Assembly: GCF_000801105.2 (NCBI RefSeq)
Contig: NC_079515.1
Coordinates: forward strand, 20,297,407 to 20,361,406
DNA: 64,000 nucleotides
Direction: 5' to 3'
Source of the DNA: Raphanus sativus
Taxonomy: Eukaryota > Streptophyta > Magnoliopsida > Brassicales > Brassicaceae
A model generated the notes under the pieces. The model saw only the letters and a program-made list of their open reading frames with translations, ran no database searches and was not told where the DNA came from. A program made the translations under genes and the position numbers. Each line of letters opens with the position of its first letter. Position 1 is the first letter of the stretch. Below are positions 1 to 10,787 of this stretch, in pieces.

Positions 1-503
1 GATTATGTTGAGGAAACAATTATCAATTAGTGATTATAAATACGTAGAACAAAATATATTTTTTCACCATTTTTAATTAAAAATAGCAAACACGAAGAAA
101 ATAAAGCTAGCATACAACTTCTTTTTACAAAAAAAAGATTGACTTGTCTAATCAAGAGTATATAGCTTACTATCCAGATTTTGTTACTCTATTATATTTA
201 TAGATTATGATTTCTGATTGTGGATATAATAAACGTAAAAAACTGAAAAAATTAGAAAATGAAAATTTGATGATTTGATCGATGATTTTGCATTGAAAAA
301 TACTAAATAATCAAGTTTAATGATTTGATCAATGATTTTGCATTAATAACAAAAAATTGGTGTTATTTAGATTATAAATAATTAAATTAATGTATTTATT
401 TTATATTATAATATTATTTTATAAAAAAATCAAAATTATTTCAGATTATTAAAAAAGTTTTTTTTTTTTGAACAGGGTCCGTGAAAAATTTGAGACGGCC
501 CTG
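1..503. mobile_element. AT-rich DNA ending in a possible hAT terminus
   Basis: No gene is visible here. The stretch is AT-rich and holds a short direct repeat near 262-345 (a TTTGATC..GATGATTTTGCATT motif occurring twice). It ends with CGGCCCTG at 496-503, the reverse complement of the CAGGGCCG that opens the hAT element at 22828. This may be the right end of a hAT-type element whose left end lies outside the window. The left target duplication cannot be checked. Confidence 0.3.
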
Positions 504-1090
504 ATCAGACCTAACTTTTGTTTCATGTTTCCAACTTAATTGCCTTAATTTTAAACTCAACAATCAAAAAGCAAATAACCACTTAGAAGCCCAAAATGAA
601 AACGTTAAGGCCCAACATAAGATGCAATTTGGACACCTGTCGTTTCCACATGCTTCGACTTTGTGACATGAAATCTGATGTAGATAGTTTAGGAGTGAAG
701 AAAACTCTTGTGTGTATATATAGATGTTACTGTTGTTACTGTTATTATTATTATTTTTTGAAACTTAATTTAAATTATTGAGCAATGGATTTGTCTTCAC
801 TCCTTTTTTTTTAAACTCAACACAGTTATCCAATTAACCATTTTTGTTACACGATAAGGCAAACACATAACCATAAAGAGGAATGTGAATGTCTTAAATA
901 TGTTTGTAACATCCCGACTGTCTACGGTTAATTGGCCACTGACGCCTACTCACTCTGTCCGTGGGGCCCATCCCACTCTGACTGTCGGTCCGTTAGTTTT
1001 TTCGAAGGTTCAAAATCATTTTTACTAACTCTGTAGTTACCACATAACTTTTTCTTGTGCTTTGGCCTCACTTGCACGCTATCGCGAATC

Positions 1091-1154
1091 ACTTCCCGAT
1101 AGGTCACCCATCCTTCCACTACTCTACTTCAAGCACGCTTAACTTTAGAGTTCT
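1091..1154 (-). ncRNA. 5S rRNA-like segment in the downstream Cassandra LTR
   Basis: On the minus strand this reads AGAACTCTAAAGTTAAGCG, then TGCTTG, a diverged spacer, GGATGGGTGACCT and CGGGAAGT. The internal-promoter A-box region and the C-box (GGATGGGTGACCT) of 5S genes are well preserved. The 5' third of a normal 5S gene is not recognisable, so this is not a ribosomal 5S gene. In Cassandra elements such segments can be transcribed by RNA polymerase III; whether this copy is active is unknown. Confidence 0.72.
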
Positions 1155-1345
1155 AAACGGATGTATGCCGAAAAAAGTAAGCGTACTTTGGTGACATAGG
1201 TAGTCAAATCAATTCTCTTAAGCCTTTCAACATATCACAACTCGGGATATCACAATTCATCCCCTCTCAAAGAACGCAATGTCCTCGTTGCGCCTCATGA
1301 TAGGTCTCAAGACGCCTCTCAGATCAAAACCGAGATGACTAACCA

Positions 1346-1357
1346 GCTCTGATACCA
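1346..1357 (-). other. tRNA-iMet primer-binding site of the TRIM
   Basis: The minus strand reads TGGTATCAGAGC, complementary to the 3' end of initiator methionine tRNA, two bases inside the LTR edge at 1360. It fixes the element's orientation. Confidence 0.8.
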
Positions 1358-1542
1358 CTTGTAATGTTCTGACCGCCCATGACTATTGGGCCACCCACGC
1401 CTGCTCACTCGGCTCGTGGATCCTATTTCATCCAACGGTCGGTCCGTTAGTTTTTCCAAAGGTTCGAAATCATTATTTACTAACCCTTCAATCAGTACAT
1501 GATATTTTCTTATGCTTTGGTCTCACTCGCAGCTATTACGAA

Positions 1543-1607
1543 TCACTTCCCGATAGGTCACCGATCCTTTCACTACTTCAGCCCAAACACGCTTAATCCT
1601 GAAGTTC
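1543..1607 (-). ncRNA. 5S rRNA-like segment in the upstream Cassandra LTR
   Basis: Second copy of the 5S-like core, more diverged: ATTAAGCGTGTTTGGGC, then GGATCGGTGACCT with one change in the C-box, then CGGGAAGT. Differences from the other LTR show that the element is old. Confidence 0.65.
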
Positions 1608-1664
1608 TAAACGGATGTATGACAGACAAGGTAAGTCAACTTTAGTGACATAGGTGACACGTCC

Positions 1665-2460
1665 TAAATTTGTTGTATCACTCAGCCGGACTAAGATGGA
1701 TAATCTTTGACTCCAATGGAACATGAAACTCCAAAGAAAGAAGACGGTGGATTGAATGGTGACACAAGAGATGCAGAAAGCTCCTGCTTTACAATGGATC
1801 GTTAGGTCACACAGAAAATGTGCAAAGCCTATGATATTCCAACTCAATGCCATAGGATATGATGCACCTAGACGACAATGAGGCTAACCCCCCGGATATG
1901 AAGCACCAGGATAGATCGGTTTGATCCTTTGGATATGATGCACCAAGACGGATCGAAAAGTTTATGAAGGAACAAAAATGAGAATTACTTTCAAAGTTTC
2001 AAAAATAGTCGCTCAAAACTTATTTGATTTCATGAAGAATACAACATATTTATAGGATACTAAACTTACAAACAAAGCTAAATAACTAATAGCATAGGAA
2101 ATTCAAACTACATAAATATTGTGGACTTGATCAAAGACCAAAGATCAAGACTTTTGACCAAGTTTGGGAATTTGTGGCCGCAAAACTCTTCGATTGGTCA
2201 GTCGAATCCTTTTACATGGTCGTCGGTCTTTGAATTGCCTTCAAATTGATATATTATACGATCTTAACTTGTATTTTCTTGTTGGGTATTTCTTTCTTTG
2301 GGTTGAAAAATATTCAAAAATTTCGGAGGCTTATTTATATCTCACACTATTGTTTCATGTCTACGCCAACCAACCCACGTCGTAAAAGTATAGGAGAGTA
2401 TATATTATTCAGAGTGTTTCGATTAATTGAAAAGAAGTTTGGGTCCGTAAATAAATCTCT
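1665..2460. other. Intergenic DNA with a repeated GGATATGATGCACC motif
   Basis: No credible gene. The motif GGATATGATGCACC (or GGATATGAAGCACC) recurs about three times between 1855 and 1950 next to AGACG..GGATCG words, suggesting another repeat remnant abutting the TRIM. The rest, up to 2460, is probably the promoter side of the pyrophosphatase gene. Confidence 0.4.
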
Positions 2461-2473
2461 GCTGCGGCGCATA

Positions 2474-2483
2474 TATATAAATA
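2474..2483 (+). promoter_or_regulatory. Probable TATA box of the pyrophosphatase gene
   Basis: TATATAAATA lies upstream of a pyrimidine-rich leader. The leader has a probable 5'UTR intron from the GT at about 2588 to the CAG at 2872, immediately before the start codon. Confidence 0.55.
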
Positions 2484-2872
2484 GATAGACCTCAAACGCT
2501 GCTTTGCATTTTAGCACACACCAACGCGCTTCACTTATAAAACTTTTATTTTCTCTCCCAAAGTTTCTCCCTTTTCGATTCCAAAAGGTATGTTTTTTTT
2601 TTGTTGTTCTTAGATCTCAAAGTTGGATGCTTTTCGACGATTAATCATATGGGTTTTGCTTCAAATCTCAATCATCCATCGCGTTTATAGAGAAAACCAA
2701 ACAGATTCGGCCCCCAGATGTTTCTGGTGGTTTGATTCGATTTTTTAGTCCATTAAAACTTGTTCTCTTAGATTCAGTTTGATTCCATCTCTCTGCCTTA
2801 GTTAGGGTCGATGATGTATATGATTGCGATCAATTTCGACGAGTTTTGATCTAGAAATGTGATTTTTGACAG

Positions 2873-4183
2873 ATGAGTGAAGAAGAAACGAAAGAGAACA
2901 ACCAGAAGCTGCAGAGACCTGCTCCTCGTCTTAACGAGAGGATCCTCTCTTCCTTGTCCCGACGATCCGTTGCTGCTCATCCATGGCATGATCTTGAGAT
3001 TGGTACATAGTTTACTCCTTGTTTGTTTCAGTCTCTCATGTTCCTTTTGTTTTGTATTTTTGAACTACATGTATATTATGAAATCTTGGTACCTTGTTTG
3101 TAGGACCCGGAGCTCCACAGATTTTCAATGTGGTTAGTTGACTACACTTTTTTTATTTAATTTATTAACACAATATTATTGAATAAATCATTTTATTAGA
3201 TTCTTGGAATCATTCTTATATTTGGATGAAAATTAATCAGGTCGTTGAGATCACAAAGGGGAGCAAGGTCAAATATGAACTTGACAAAAAGACTGGACTC
3301 ATTAAGGTTTATTTTTATATATGATCTAAAGTTTTTTCTTATAAATGGTTAATCTAATCTTTTTATGTTCTTCATGACAATTTTTTGATTTTCTCTTTTT
3401 TATCTTAGGTTGATCGTATTCTGTACTCATCAGTTGTTTACCCTCACAACTATGGTTTCGTTCCTCGCACCTTATGTGAAGACAATGACCCTATTGATGT
3501 ACTAGTCATCATGCAGGTATCAATCACTCTTCTTTTTTGTTTTTCATATTTGCCAGCAAATTGTTTTTACATCTCTCACTCAATTTTAACAATATTTGTG
3601 TAGGAACCTGTCCTTCCTGGTTGTTTTCTGCGTGCTCGTGCTATTGGATTAATGCCTATGATTGATCAGGTTACTAAAAGGCTCTTTGTTTTTCTTTATA
3701 TCTTCTCAAACCATTGAGGTTTGCTTTATAAGTGATTCTTTGGTTTCTTTAATCTTAGGGTGAGAAAGATGACAAGATTATTGCAGTCTGTGTTGATGAT
3801 CCTGAGTACAAGCATTACACTGACATCAAAGAACTTCCTCCTCACCGTCTCTCTGAGATCCGTCGTTTCTTTGAAGACTGTATCCTTTTTTATTCTTTCT
3901 TTTCTGATTTCTCAGAAAGTATTAGGTTTTCCATTTAACGTATATCTCTCTCTCATAGACAAGAAGAATGAGAACAAGGAAGTTGCAGTTAATGATTTTC
4001 TGCCATCTGAGAATGCTATCGAAGCTATCCAGTACTCAATGTAAGTCCCTGTTTCTCCATCAATAATCTTTCCTACAGCCTTTTTTTTCAAGTCGTAAAC
4101 ATTAAAGCAACAACTATTGGATTTTGATTTTCATTTACAGGGACCTTTATGCTGAGTACATTCTCCATACCCTAAGACGTTGA
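2873..4183 (+). CDS. PPA1: Soluble inorganic pyrophosphatase (PPA1-like)
   Basis: Cytosolic family I pyrophosphatase, which hydrolyses pyrophosphate to phosphate with magnesium. Eight exons read cleanly: 2873-3002, 3104-3132, 3241-3306, 3409-3516, 3604-3669, 3759-3879, 3959-4040 and 4141-4183, giving 214 residues, the normal length for plant soluble enzymes. All introns are GT/AG and the frame is continuous. The signature DNDPID, with its metal-binding aspartates, is at residues 100-105. The N terminus reads [10 protein letters not shown] and the C terminus HTLRR. There is no transit peptide. The start is the first ATG after a 5'UTR intron acceptor. From memory it is closest to Arabidopsis PPA1, with PPA5 as the likely paralogue to exclude. 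It appears intact. Its neighbours in the window correspond to a different part of Arabidopsis chromosome 1. Confidence 0.93.
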
Positions 4184-4637
4184 AGCTTCTCTTCGGGACA
4201 TATCGTGCAACACCTTGGTTTCTGTTTCTTTCAGTGATAATAAGAAACACCTTTATCTTAATTCATACTTTCTCTGCTTTTTCTTTTAAGACTTTGCATT
4301 TTCAGTTCATGGATGTACAGAAAATATTCATCCAATTTTTCATAAATTATCATCCACTTGTTATTTGGGTCTTTCATAAACGGTCCATCTTAATCTTAAA
4401 CATAGCCCAATATTTCCAAATCAGCGGTACATTATTGATCAAGCAACATTGATAATGGGCCTGATGCTAAGTCGTTGTTCATTCAATAGTCAATACTCTC
4501 TGGTGACATTACAAATTTTTTTTAATGATTATAGATAATTTCGATTGCGAGAATAGTTGCTTGAAGATTTATTGATCAATTATTTGTTTACATATAAAAC
4601 AGTATAAAATCTAAAAAGGGTAGTAAAATAAATTAAA
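4184..4637. other. 3' flank of the pyrophosphatase gene
   Basis: Presumed 3'UTR and flank, T-rich. Nothing else recognised. Confidence 0.5.
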
Positions 4638-5430
4638 CTAGATTAGAACCCGCCCTAAAGGGCGGAAATTGATTTGTCAAATTTCAATTAATAATATATG
4701 GTATATATAATATGTGTATATAATATTATATATATTTTGTGTAACATTTATATATATATATATACATATTAGACATATATATAATATTTTATTAAATATA
4801 TATAGAATTAATAGTGTTATAATTTGTGTTGTACTTGTTATTAGTTTGTATTTAATCTTCTTTCATTTTTAGTATAATAATTTGCCTTATCACACTTTTT
4901 ACATTTTAACTTATACACATAGTTATGCTTTTTTTCAAAAAAAAAAAACTTATACACATAGTCTCGTAAAATGTAATATATAAAAAACATATTTAAAAAA
5001 TCTACTGACCATATGCCACCATTATTTGGTTATTTGAACAAAAAAAAAATTATGTTCTTGCAGAACTGTGTATGTTGTGATATGATGTAGGTAAAGAGTA
5101 AATATATGGAAGTAAAGTTAGTGATACGAACATGAGCTTATGTTGGTCTATGCCACAATTATTTGGTTTTTGGAAGATCAATGAGCATAAGCATATACGG
5201 TCTTTGTATACTTACGTTGTAAATGAGTCGGATATTTTTTCTCTTATGTCTGGAATGATATGGAACTCGTTGATTTAAAAGTGGTTCAGTTTTATATGAT
5301 CTGATTATATTAAGAGATTAACCAAAAATATTATAAAAGTGTTACTGGTTAGGTTTAACTAATTTATATTGGTTAAGATTTGGTTTAATTTAAGTTGGTA
5401 GGTTGCATTATATAGGAGGTATGATATATT
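4638..5430 (-). mobile_element. Helitron 3' terminus, minus orientation; 5' end not located
   Basis: Read on the minus strand the left edge ends in CTAG followed by T, with a perfect hairpin (CCGCCCTTTAGGGCGG) about 8 bases inside. This is the standard Helitron 3' end, inserted between A and T. The 5' TC end is not clear; a weak candidate lies near 5430. The interior is AT-rich without coding sequence. Confidence 0.55.
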
Positions 5431-5517
5431 CTAGCAACAACTATGAAAGAGTCCAAAATTTAAATGAGAACTTCAAATAGTAGATAATCCCTAAATTAAT
5501 AGATTAGATAATAGTTA

Positions 5518-5665
5518 ACATGAACAAGCACATATATGATGTGGACTTACATCAACATGAACAAGCACATATGTGATGTAGACTCGGACATCAACATAAA
5601 CAAGCACATATATTTTTTTACAACAAAAAAGAAAAGAAAAGAGAACAAGCACATATGATGTGGAC
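5518..5665. repeat. Short tandem repeat of AACAAGCACATAT units
   Basis: Four irregular copies of a roughly 38-base unit containing GAACAAGCACATATGATG and GTGGACTT. The flanking text (GGACTCTTG, then TTTGATATTAATCTTCTTG) closely resembles 10225-10370 downstream of the NAC gene, so this is probably a duplicated, expanded copy of that segment. Confidence 0.6.
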
Positions 5666-5875
5666 TTAAAGGACTCTTGCAAAGAAGTGAATATAAGTAT
5701 TTTTGATTTGATATTAATCTTCTTGCCTTTTGTAGTTTTATACTGATGGAGAGTGTTTAAAAAGCGGATGAGGTACTCAGTGGGCACTTTTAATTCTCCA
5801 TTCAAGAAAAAAAATATTATAACAATAAAAAGTGGAAAAACACAATAAATAGTGCAATGATAGACAAGTGGTTTT

Positions 5876-6720
5876 GTGCATAAAAAGGGTGAAATAGCAG
5901 AGAGAGACCGTCGAGAGAGAAAAAGCCTTTCCGGCCGACGGAGTGAACTTTCACAGTCACCGTCCGTCGGTCCGGCGTCCCTTCTTAGTTATTGTAAGTC
6001 GCCTTTTCTTTGGGGCTTTGTGTAGATCTTTAGGTTCCGTCGCCGCACCTTTTTCTCGGTGGGCGGTCGGCTTAACGGCTCCGTCGTTGTTCTTTTCCGT
6101 CAAAGGAAAACGGTCGGCTTTAGGATTGTCTTTAGACGGAGATTTCTTGGCTCCGGTTATGTTCCTTTTGATGTTTGGTGGTTGTGCTTGGCTTCGGATA
6201 GGGAGGAGATCTCGAGTTATCGATGGACACTCTCCGGTTGATGAAGCGGTGATGGTGAAATTGCAGTCCGCGACGCCTCGGGTCGAGATCTTGGGTGAGA
6301 CCCGATGAAGCTCTCCGGTGTTCTGATTCAAAAATCAAAGGCGATGGTGATGCGGTTTCTCTATGTGTCGAGGTGGGAAGCGAGAAAGCTGGTGTTTGGC
6401 GTCGAGGTTTGCGACGGTTTGGTGGGATTCGGCCGTGTCCTCCGGTGAAGATCTGCAGCGGCGACATCGAAGGGAGGGATCGAGTGACGCGTGTCCAGGC
6501 CGTGGAGAGGATGGCAACACGTGGTCGCGCCTCCTAAAGTGTCGGTCGAGCATAGCATGATGTGGGCTGGTTTGTTTGTAATTGGCTTGAGGCCCGGTTT
6601 ATTTTATTTTGTTTGAACAGCCCGCTAGTCTGTGTGGCCTTTTGTTTGGTTTGTGTAAGAGTTTAGGCCATTGAGCCTCCTTTAATATAATTTCTTTGAC
6701 GGGAAAACGGGAAAAAAAAA
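5876..6720 (+). mobile_element. Sadhu-like non-autonomous non-LTR retroposon
   Basis: An 845-bp GC-richer block in AT-rich surroundings, flanked by a perfect 14-bp target duplication AGACAAGTGGTTTT (5862-5875 and 6721-6734) and ending in an A-rich tail (GGGAAAAAAAAA). A long target duplication plus a poly-A end means insertion by target-primed reverse transcription. No reverse transcriptase is present; open frames across it are short and on both strands. Size, composition and lack of a protein fit the Sadhu retroposons of Brassicaceae, known from Arabidopsis. A processed pseudogene of an unrecognised transcript is the alternative. The identical duplication suggests a fairly recent insertion. 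A second element of the same type lies at 57368-58187. Confidence 0.75.
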
Positions 6721-6734
6721 AGACAAGTGGTTTT

Positions 6735-7332
6735 AATTTCTTTGAAAATTTTGTGAATTGTTTAACAGTTGGGTAGAAGCGAGGTACTTTATTAAATTTT
6801 GGTGTTTTGCTTTACCCGTTACTTGACTTGTCTTTTGCACATATTAAATTTTTTGACTTGTATTTGTACTTTATTCGATCAAGTACTTGTTAATCAAGTA
6901 CTCGGTTAAATTTTAAATATTTGCAAATTACTTGCTAATACTTGTTATTTGTTTATTTATGATTAAACTTATAAAGCTAAGTGTACCAAAAAAAAATTAA
7001 ATAGAGCTACACATAAAATAAATAATTTTCATTTTCATTTACTTTTTACTTTTTACTTTTTACTTTTTACTTTGTAAGTAATTAATTCAGAAAATGTACA
7101 TAGTGCTCTGAAAATCAGGTTTCGACAGAGATTTGGGTATCATATGGGCCAAATAGAGTTATTTTAATTGGTTTTTAAATGGGCAATTAAAAAGATATGG
7201 TTTATTTGTTAATCTAACGCAAATTACTCGCTAGAATTAAAATAACTCAATGCTTTGCTGACATGGTAGGTTGGGATCTTTTGATTGGATGATTTTTCTT
7301 GACGACATGGACAGCTTCAAATTCTCCCTCAA
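6735..7332. other. Intergenic DNA with a TACTTTT microsatellite
   Basis: No gene seen. About four TTTTTAC-type heptamers occur near 7040-7073. Otherwise AT-rich with no recognised element. Confidence 0.5.
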
Positions 7333-8110
7333 TCTATACTATTATTTGCGAAGTGATTTTTCGCGACGGAGTTCCCACGTTAAAAGTTAGAGCGGTTAAT
7401 AACGATATTACCTTTAATAAATTTTTATATATAAATAAAAACAAATTTTATTTTTAAAATATTATATTTATCTGTTTATTTTAGATAGTTAATTATGATT
7501 TAATATAATAAATGGTCAAATATATAATTTTAAAACTAAGATAATTCTTAGATATATTGTGGTATTATCTGAAAATAATATTTTCTATTATCAAATCTCA
7601 CGTTAAAAATTAGAGTTTTTAATATCAATTATTACAATTAATGAATTTCTTATATTTAATTTATAAACGAATTTTATATTACTAATAATAGATTTATATT
7701 TTATATTAGATGATTAATTATAATTTAATATAATAAATTGTCAAGAAATATTTAAAAAGGTAAGATTATTTTTAGATATACTGTGTTATTATCTGAAATT
7801 AACATTTTCGAAAATAAGATTTACAAAATTAAGATATAATATATTTTATAGTTAAACAATAATCAAGCAAAAACATTTGTATAAAGGTATTTTCTAAAAT
7901 ATGTTTGGTATGTAAGTGTTTCTTAAATTTGAACACAGTAAGCTATATATATTTTGATAGATAAAAAAATTTCATATAAAAATAGTTTTATGTTTAATTT
8001 TATTTTTAAATACATAAATAATAACTTATTATTCTGCTTTTTTAATTAAAAAATATAAACTAACAAGTATTCTAAAAAAGATTATTCCCGCATGCGGGCA
8101 AACTACGTAG
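7333..8110 (+). mobile_element. Small non-autonomous Helitron
   Basis: Begins TCTATACTATTATTTGCG, a typical Brassicaceae Helitron 5' end. About 775 bp later comes the perfect hairpin CCCGCATGCGGG followed by AAACTACGTAG. The terminal CTAG appears altered, so the exact 3' base is uncertain. AT-rich, no coding sequence. Confidence 0.55.
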
Positions 8111-8191
8111 TTGTTCAAGTATTTGTTTTTTTTTTGCTAAATTTGGAATGAATAATTTTTTTTGTTCAAGTATTTGTTTACATATGTATTA

Positions 8192-10153
8192 CTAGGTGAT
8201 TTTCCCCACGGTATAAATATTTATAAAATAAAATATACTATAATAATTAATTATTATTTACTTTAATTTTAAAATTAATTTATAATTTGTATGCATAAAT
8301 TATATTAATAATATTATATTACTTTAATTAGACATATTATTTTATTATGTTATAGATAGTTGATTTTGTTGTTTTTACAGTCGATTTAGTTATCATTTGA
8401 GTATATTGGATTGCATATATTTCTCTGAATTCAACTATAATATTTTTATATTAAAATATTAAAATTATGTTTAATTTTTTTATTTGCATTTATGTTGGTT
8501 GTTGTCTTAGATATGTAAATATATTTAAAGAAGATTATGTATAACTTAAGATACATTGTGCTTATGATGAAATAAAAAATAAACTAAAGTGTCTTATTCC
8601 AAATTACATAAATTAATATAATGATAATACTCTACAATGTCATGCATATATATAAATTTTACAAAAGAACTAAATTGTAACAGTTGGTTAATACTTTATT
8701 TTTATTTGTAAATATGTTTTGAGTCATTCTATAATTTACATTTATAAAATAAATTATTATTATAAAATTATATATTCTTATTGTAGTTAAATATATGATT
8801 TTAGATATAAGTTGGATTACTCGAGTCACTCATATTGTGAGTATACTGAGTTACATACTTTTTCCAAATTCAAACTGAACTATAATTATTTTTATTATAA
8901 TTAACTAAAATCAAATTAATTTTATTTATCATTTAAATGTGCATGTATTCTCATAATATTATCAAATTATATGTTGATTAAAATAAATATTAGAAAATGA
9001 AGCGAAAAGCATTAGGAAGTTGCATACCTAAATAACTAATACATTTTTGGAAACCTATGAACACATATGAATATTTAAAATAACTAAATTATTTTAAAAA
9101 TTCTAAATAATTTTATGCTTTAAATTTATTAAGTGGTAAAATAAAACTTATTTTAAGTAATCTTAAAAATGAGAATTCAGATTCACTTTAGTATTTTGGT
9201 TATGGTTATATGAAGTTCCACAAACATAGAAACATAAAATTTAAAAGCAAATTTAATGTTAAGAAAAAATAATAATTTTAACAATAATAAAATATAATAT
9301 ATTTACCTTGTTAAAATATATATTTTATGTTATTTTAAAATGTTTTGTAATTATTTGATATGTAACATATGTTTATTGTTAATTTTTTATTTTTAAAAAT
9401 CTCTTAAAAATAAGAAGTTTACAAAAAAATTTGATTGTATTTTAGAAATCATATTATATAAATAAAATATAATTTATAAAAAAAAATTTTTTGCTGTGAT
9501 TTAAAGATATTATTGTCAAGTAAATATATGAAAAATAAATAAAACATTTCAGTAATATTAATTAATTATAAATGATTCCGAGTCAATCAAAATTATATCA
9601 GTTTGTGTTACTTAAATTATCTTATGTAATCATCTAAGAAAATAGTTACATATATAATAATTATATCTATGACTCTGAATATTTTTATATTTTTATTGTT
9701 TAAAATTATGTTTTAAAAGAAATAATATTTTTTTTCTAATATCAAGATTATGTGTGTGAATTTTGTTTTATAAAATCACGTTATATACAAATATATATTT
9801 TTCATCTAAGAAAATATAGATATAAAGAAATATTTTATCACTTCAAAAATATATTTTATGTTATTTAAAATATTTTTATGGAATATTTCTATTTTGTGAA
9901 CTTTCCTTTTTAATGAAATCATATTATATATACATATATTTTCGTTTTTAAATTGGTTCTTAAACTTTATAAATGTTTCTTTTTTATTATATATGTTATT
10001 TGGAAAATTTAAAAAGGAAACTAAATAAAAATTCAATAATAGTATTTAAATATAATATTATTAATTCATTAAAGGTATCAGTGTAATAAACCATCATGAA
10101 AATTAACGTGAACGTGACCAATAGGAAAATGACTTCTCAAATAATATTATAGA
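8192..10153 (-). mobile_element. Non-autonomous Helitron (family A, long copy)
   Basis: On the minus strand the element starts TCTATAATATTATTTGAG (right edge, followed by T on the plus strand) and ends CACCTAG (left edge, preceded by A), with a degenerate hairpin (ACCGTGGGG) inside the 3' end. This matches Helitron insertion between A and T. The same termini and internal phrases recur at 33119-34370. About 1.96 kb, very AT-rich, with no RepHel protein. Confidence 0.72.
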
Positions 10154-10787
10154 TATTGTAAAACATATATAAAATCTAAAATATGTAATAAAATAAAAGT
10201 TAGCATTAATTAGTCCAATGGGATTTGGACTTTGACATCAACATGAACAAGCACATAAAAGGAGAGTTTGTGATAAGTATTGACTTAAAAAGGGACTCTT
10301 GAAAAATGGTGAATATATGTTTTTATTTCAGTATTTGATATTGATCTCTTGTTTCCTTTGGTAGAACCTTTCATTTTCTGTGGGTTTGGGGAGGACAGGA
10401 GGAGTAGATGTTGATTGCAACGTCAAAGAGAGTTTTGACATTTTCTTTTTCCTGTATTAAATTGATAAAGCTTTGTCTTCTCTAACCAATACTTATCACA
10501 AACTCTTCTTTTCTTTTCATATATCTTAGGAAATACATGTAACAAAAAGCTAGGCATACCGTGGGAGTATACAAATATGAAAAATACAAAATCATGTTAC
10601 TGAACGTTGGTGAATTTTCATAACTCGATCTAACCTGTAATATAAAAACAGCTCCCTCCTTCTTGATCAAGGGACATTGTAAAATCATGTTAATCACTAA
10701 TCCTCACACTACTATATATGACCAATGAAGACACTGGCCATTGACATTTGCATACAAGCAGTCTAACTATGTTCATCACCATCATCA
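10154..10787. other. 3' flank of the NAC gene with two duplicated segments
   Basis: No intact gene. 10225-10370 matches the block at 5540-5740. 10601-10680 (TGGTGAATTTTC, AACAGCTCC, then CTTGATCAAGGGA) matches 38840-38915 near HFR1. These look like dispersed fragments of an unrecognised sequence. Confidence 0.5.

Larger units (their letters stand above)
905..1664 (-). mobile_element. Cassandra-type TRIM retrotransposon with 5S rRNA-like LTRs
   Basis: Two related direct repeats, about 905-1253 and 1360-1664, flank only about 106 bp. Read on the minus strand, the gap opens with TGGTATCAGAGC (1346-1357), the classic primer-binding site for initiator methionine tRNA, and closes with a purine tract (GAGAGGGG) before the second repeat. 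That is the layout of a terminal-repeat retrotransposon in miniature with no coding capacity. Each repeat contains a stretch resembling the 3' two thirds of plant 5S rRNA (AGTTAAGCGTGCTTG, then GGATGGGTGACCT, then CGGGAAGT), the hallmark of the Cassandra family. The upstream LTR is truncated or diverged beyond about 1664, so the element is probably immobile. Boundaries are approximate. Confidence 0.82.

Noticed and set aside
1091..1154. A genuine 5S rRNA gene
   Set aside because: Only the 3' two thirds resemble 5S, the 5' part is missing, and it lies within a retrotransposon LTR present twice.
5943..6560. Several overlapping open frames of 60-124 codons on both strands
   Set aside because: They lie inside the Sadhu-like retroposon, reflect its higher GC content, and resemble no protein.
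9806..10036. Lysine- and asparagine-rich 76-codon frame
   Set aside because: AT-rich low-complexity reading inside a Helitron.
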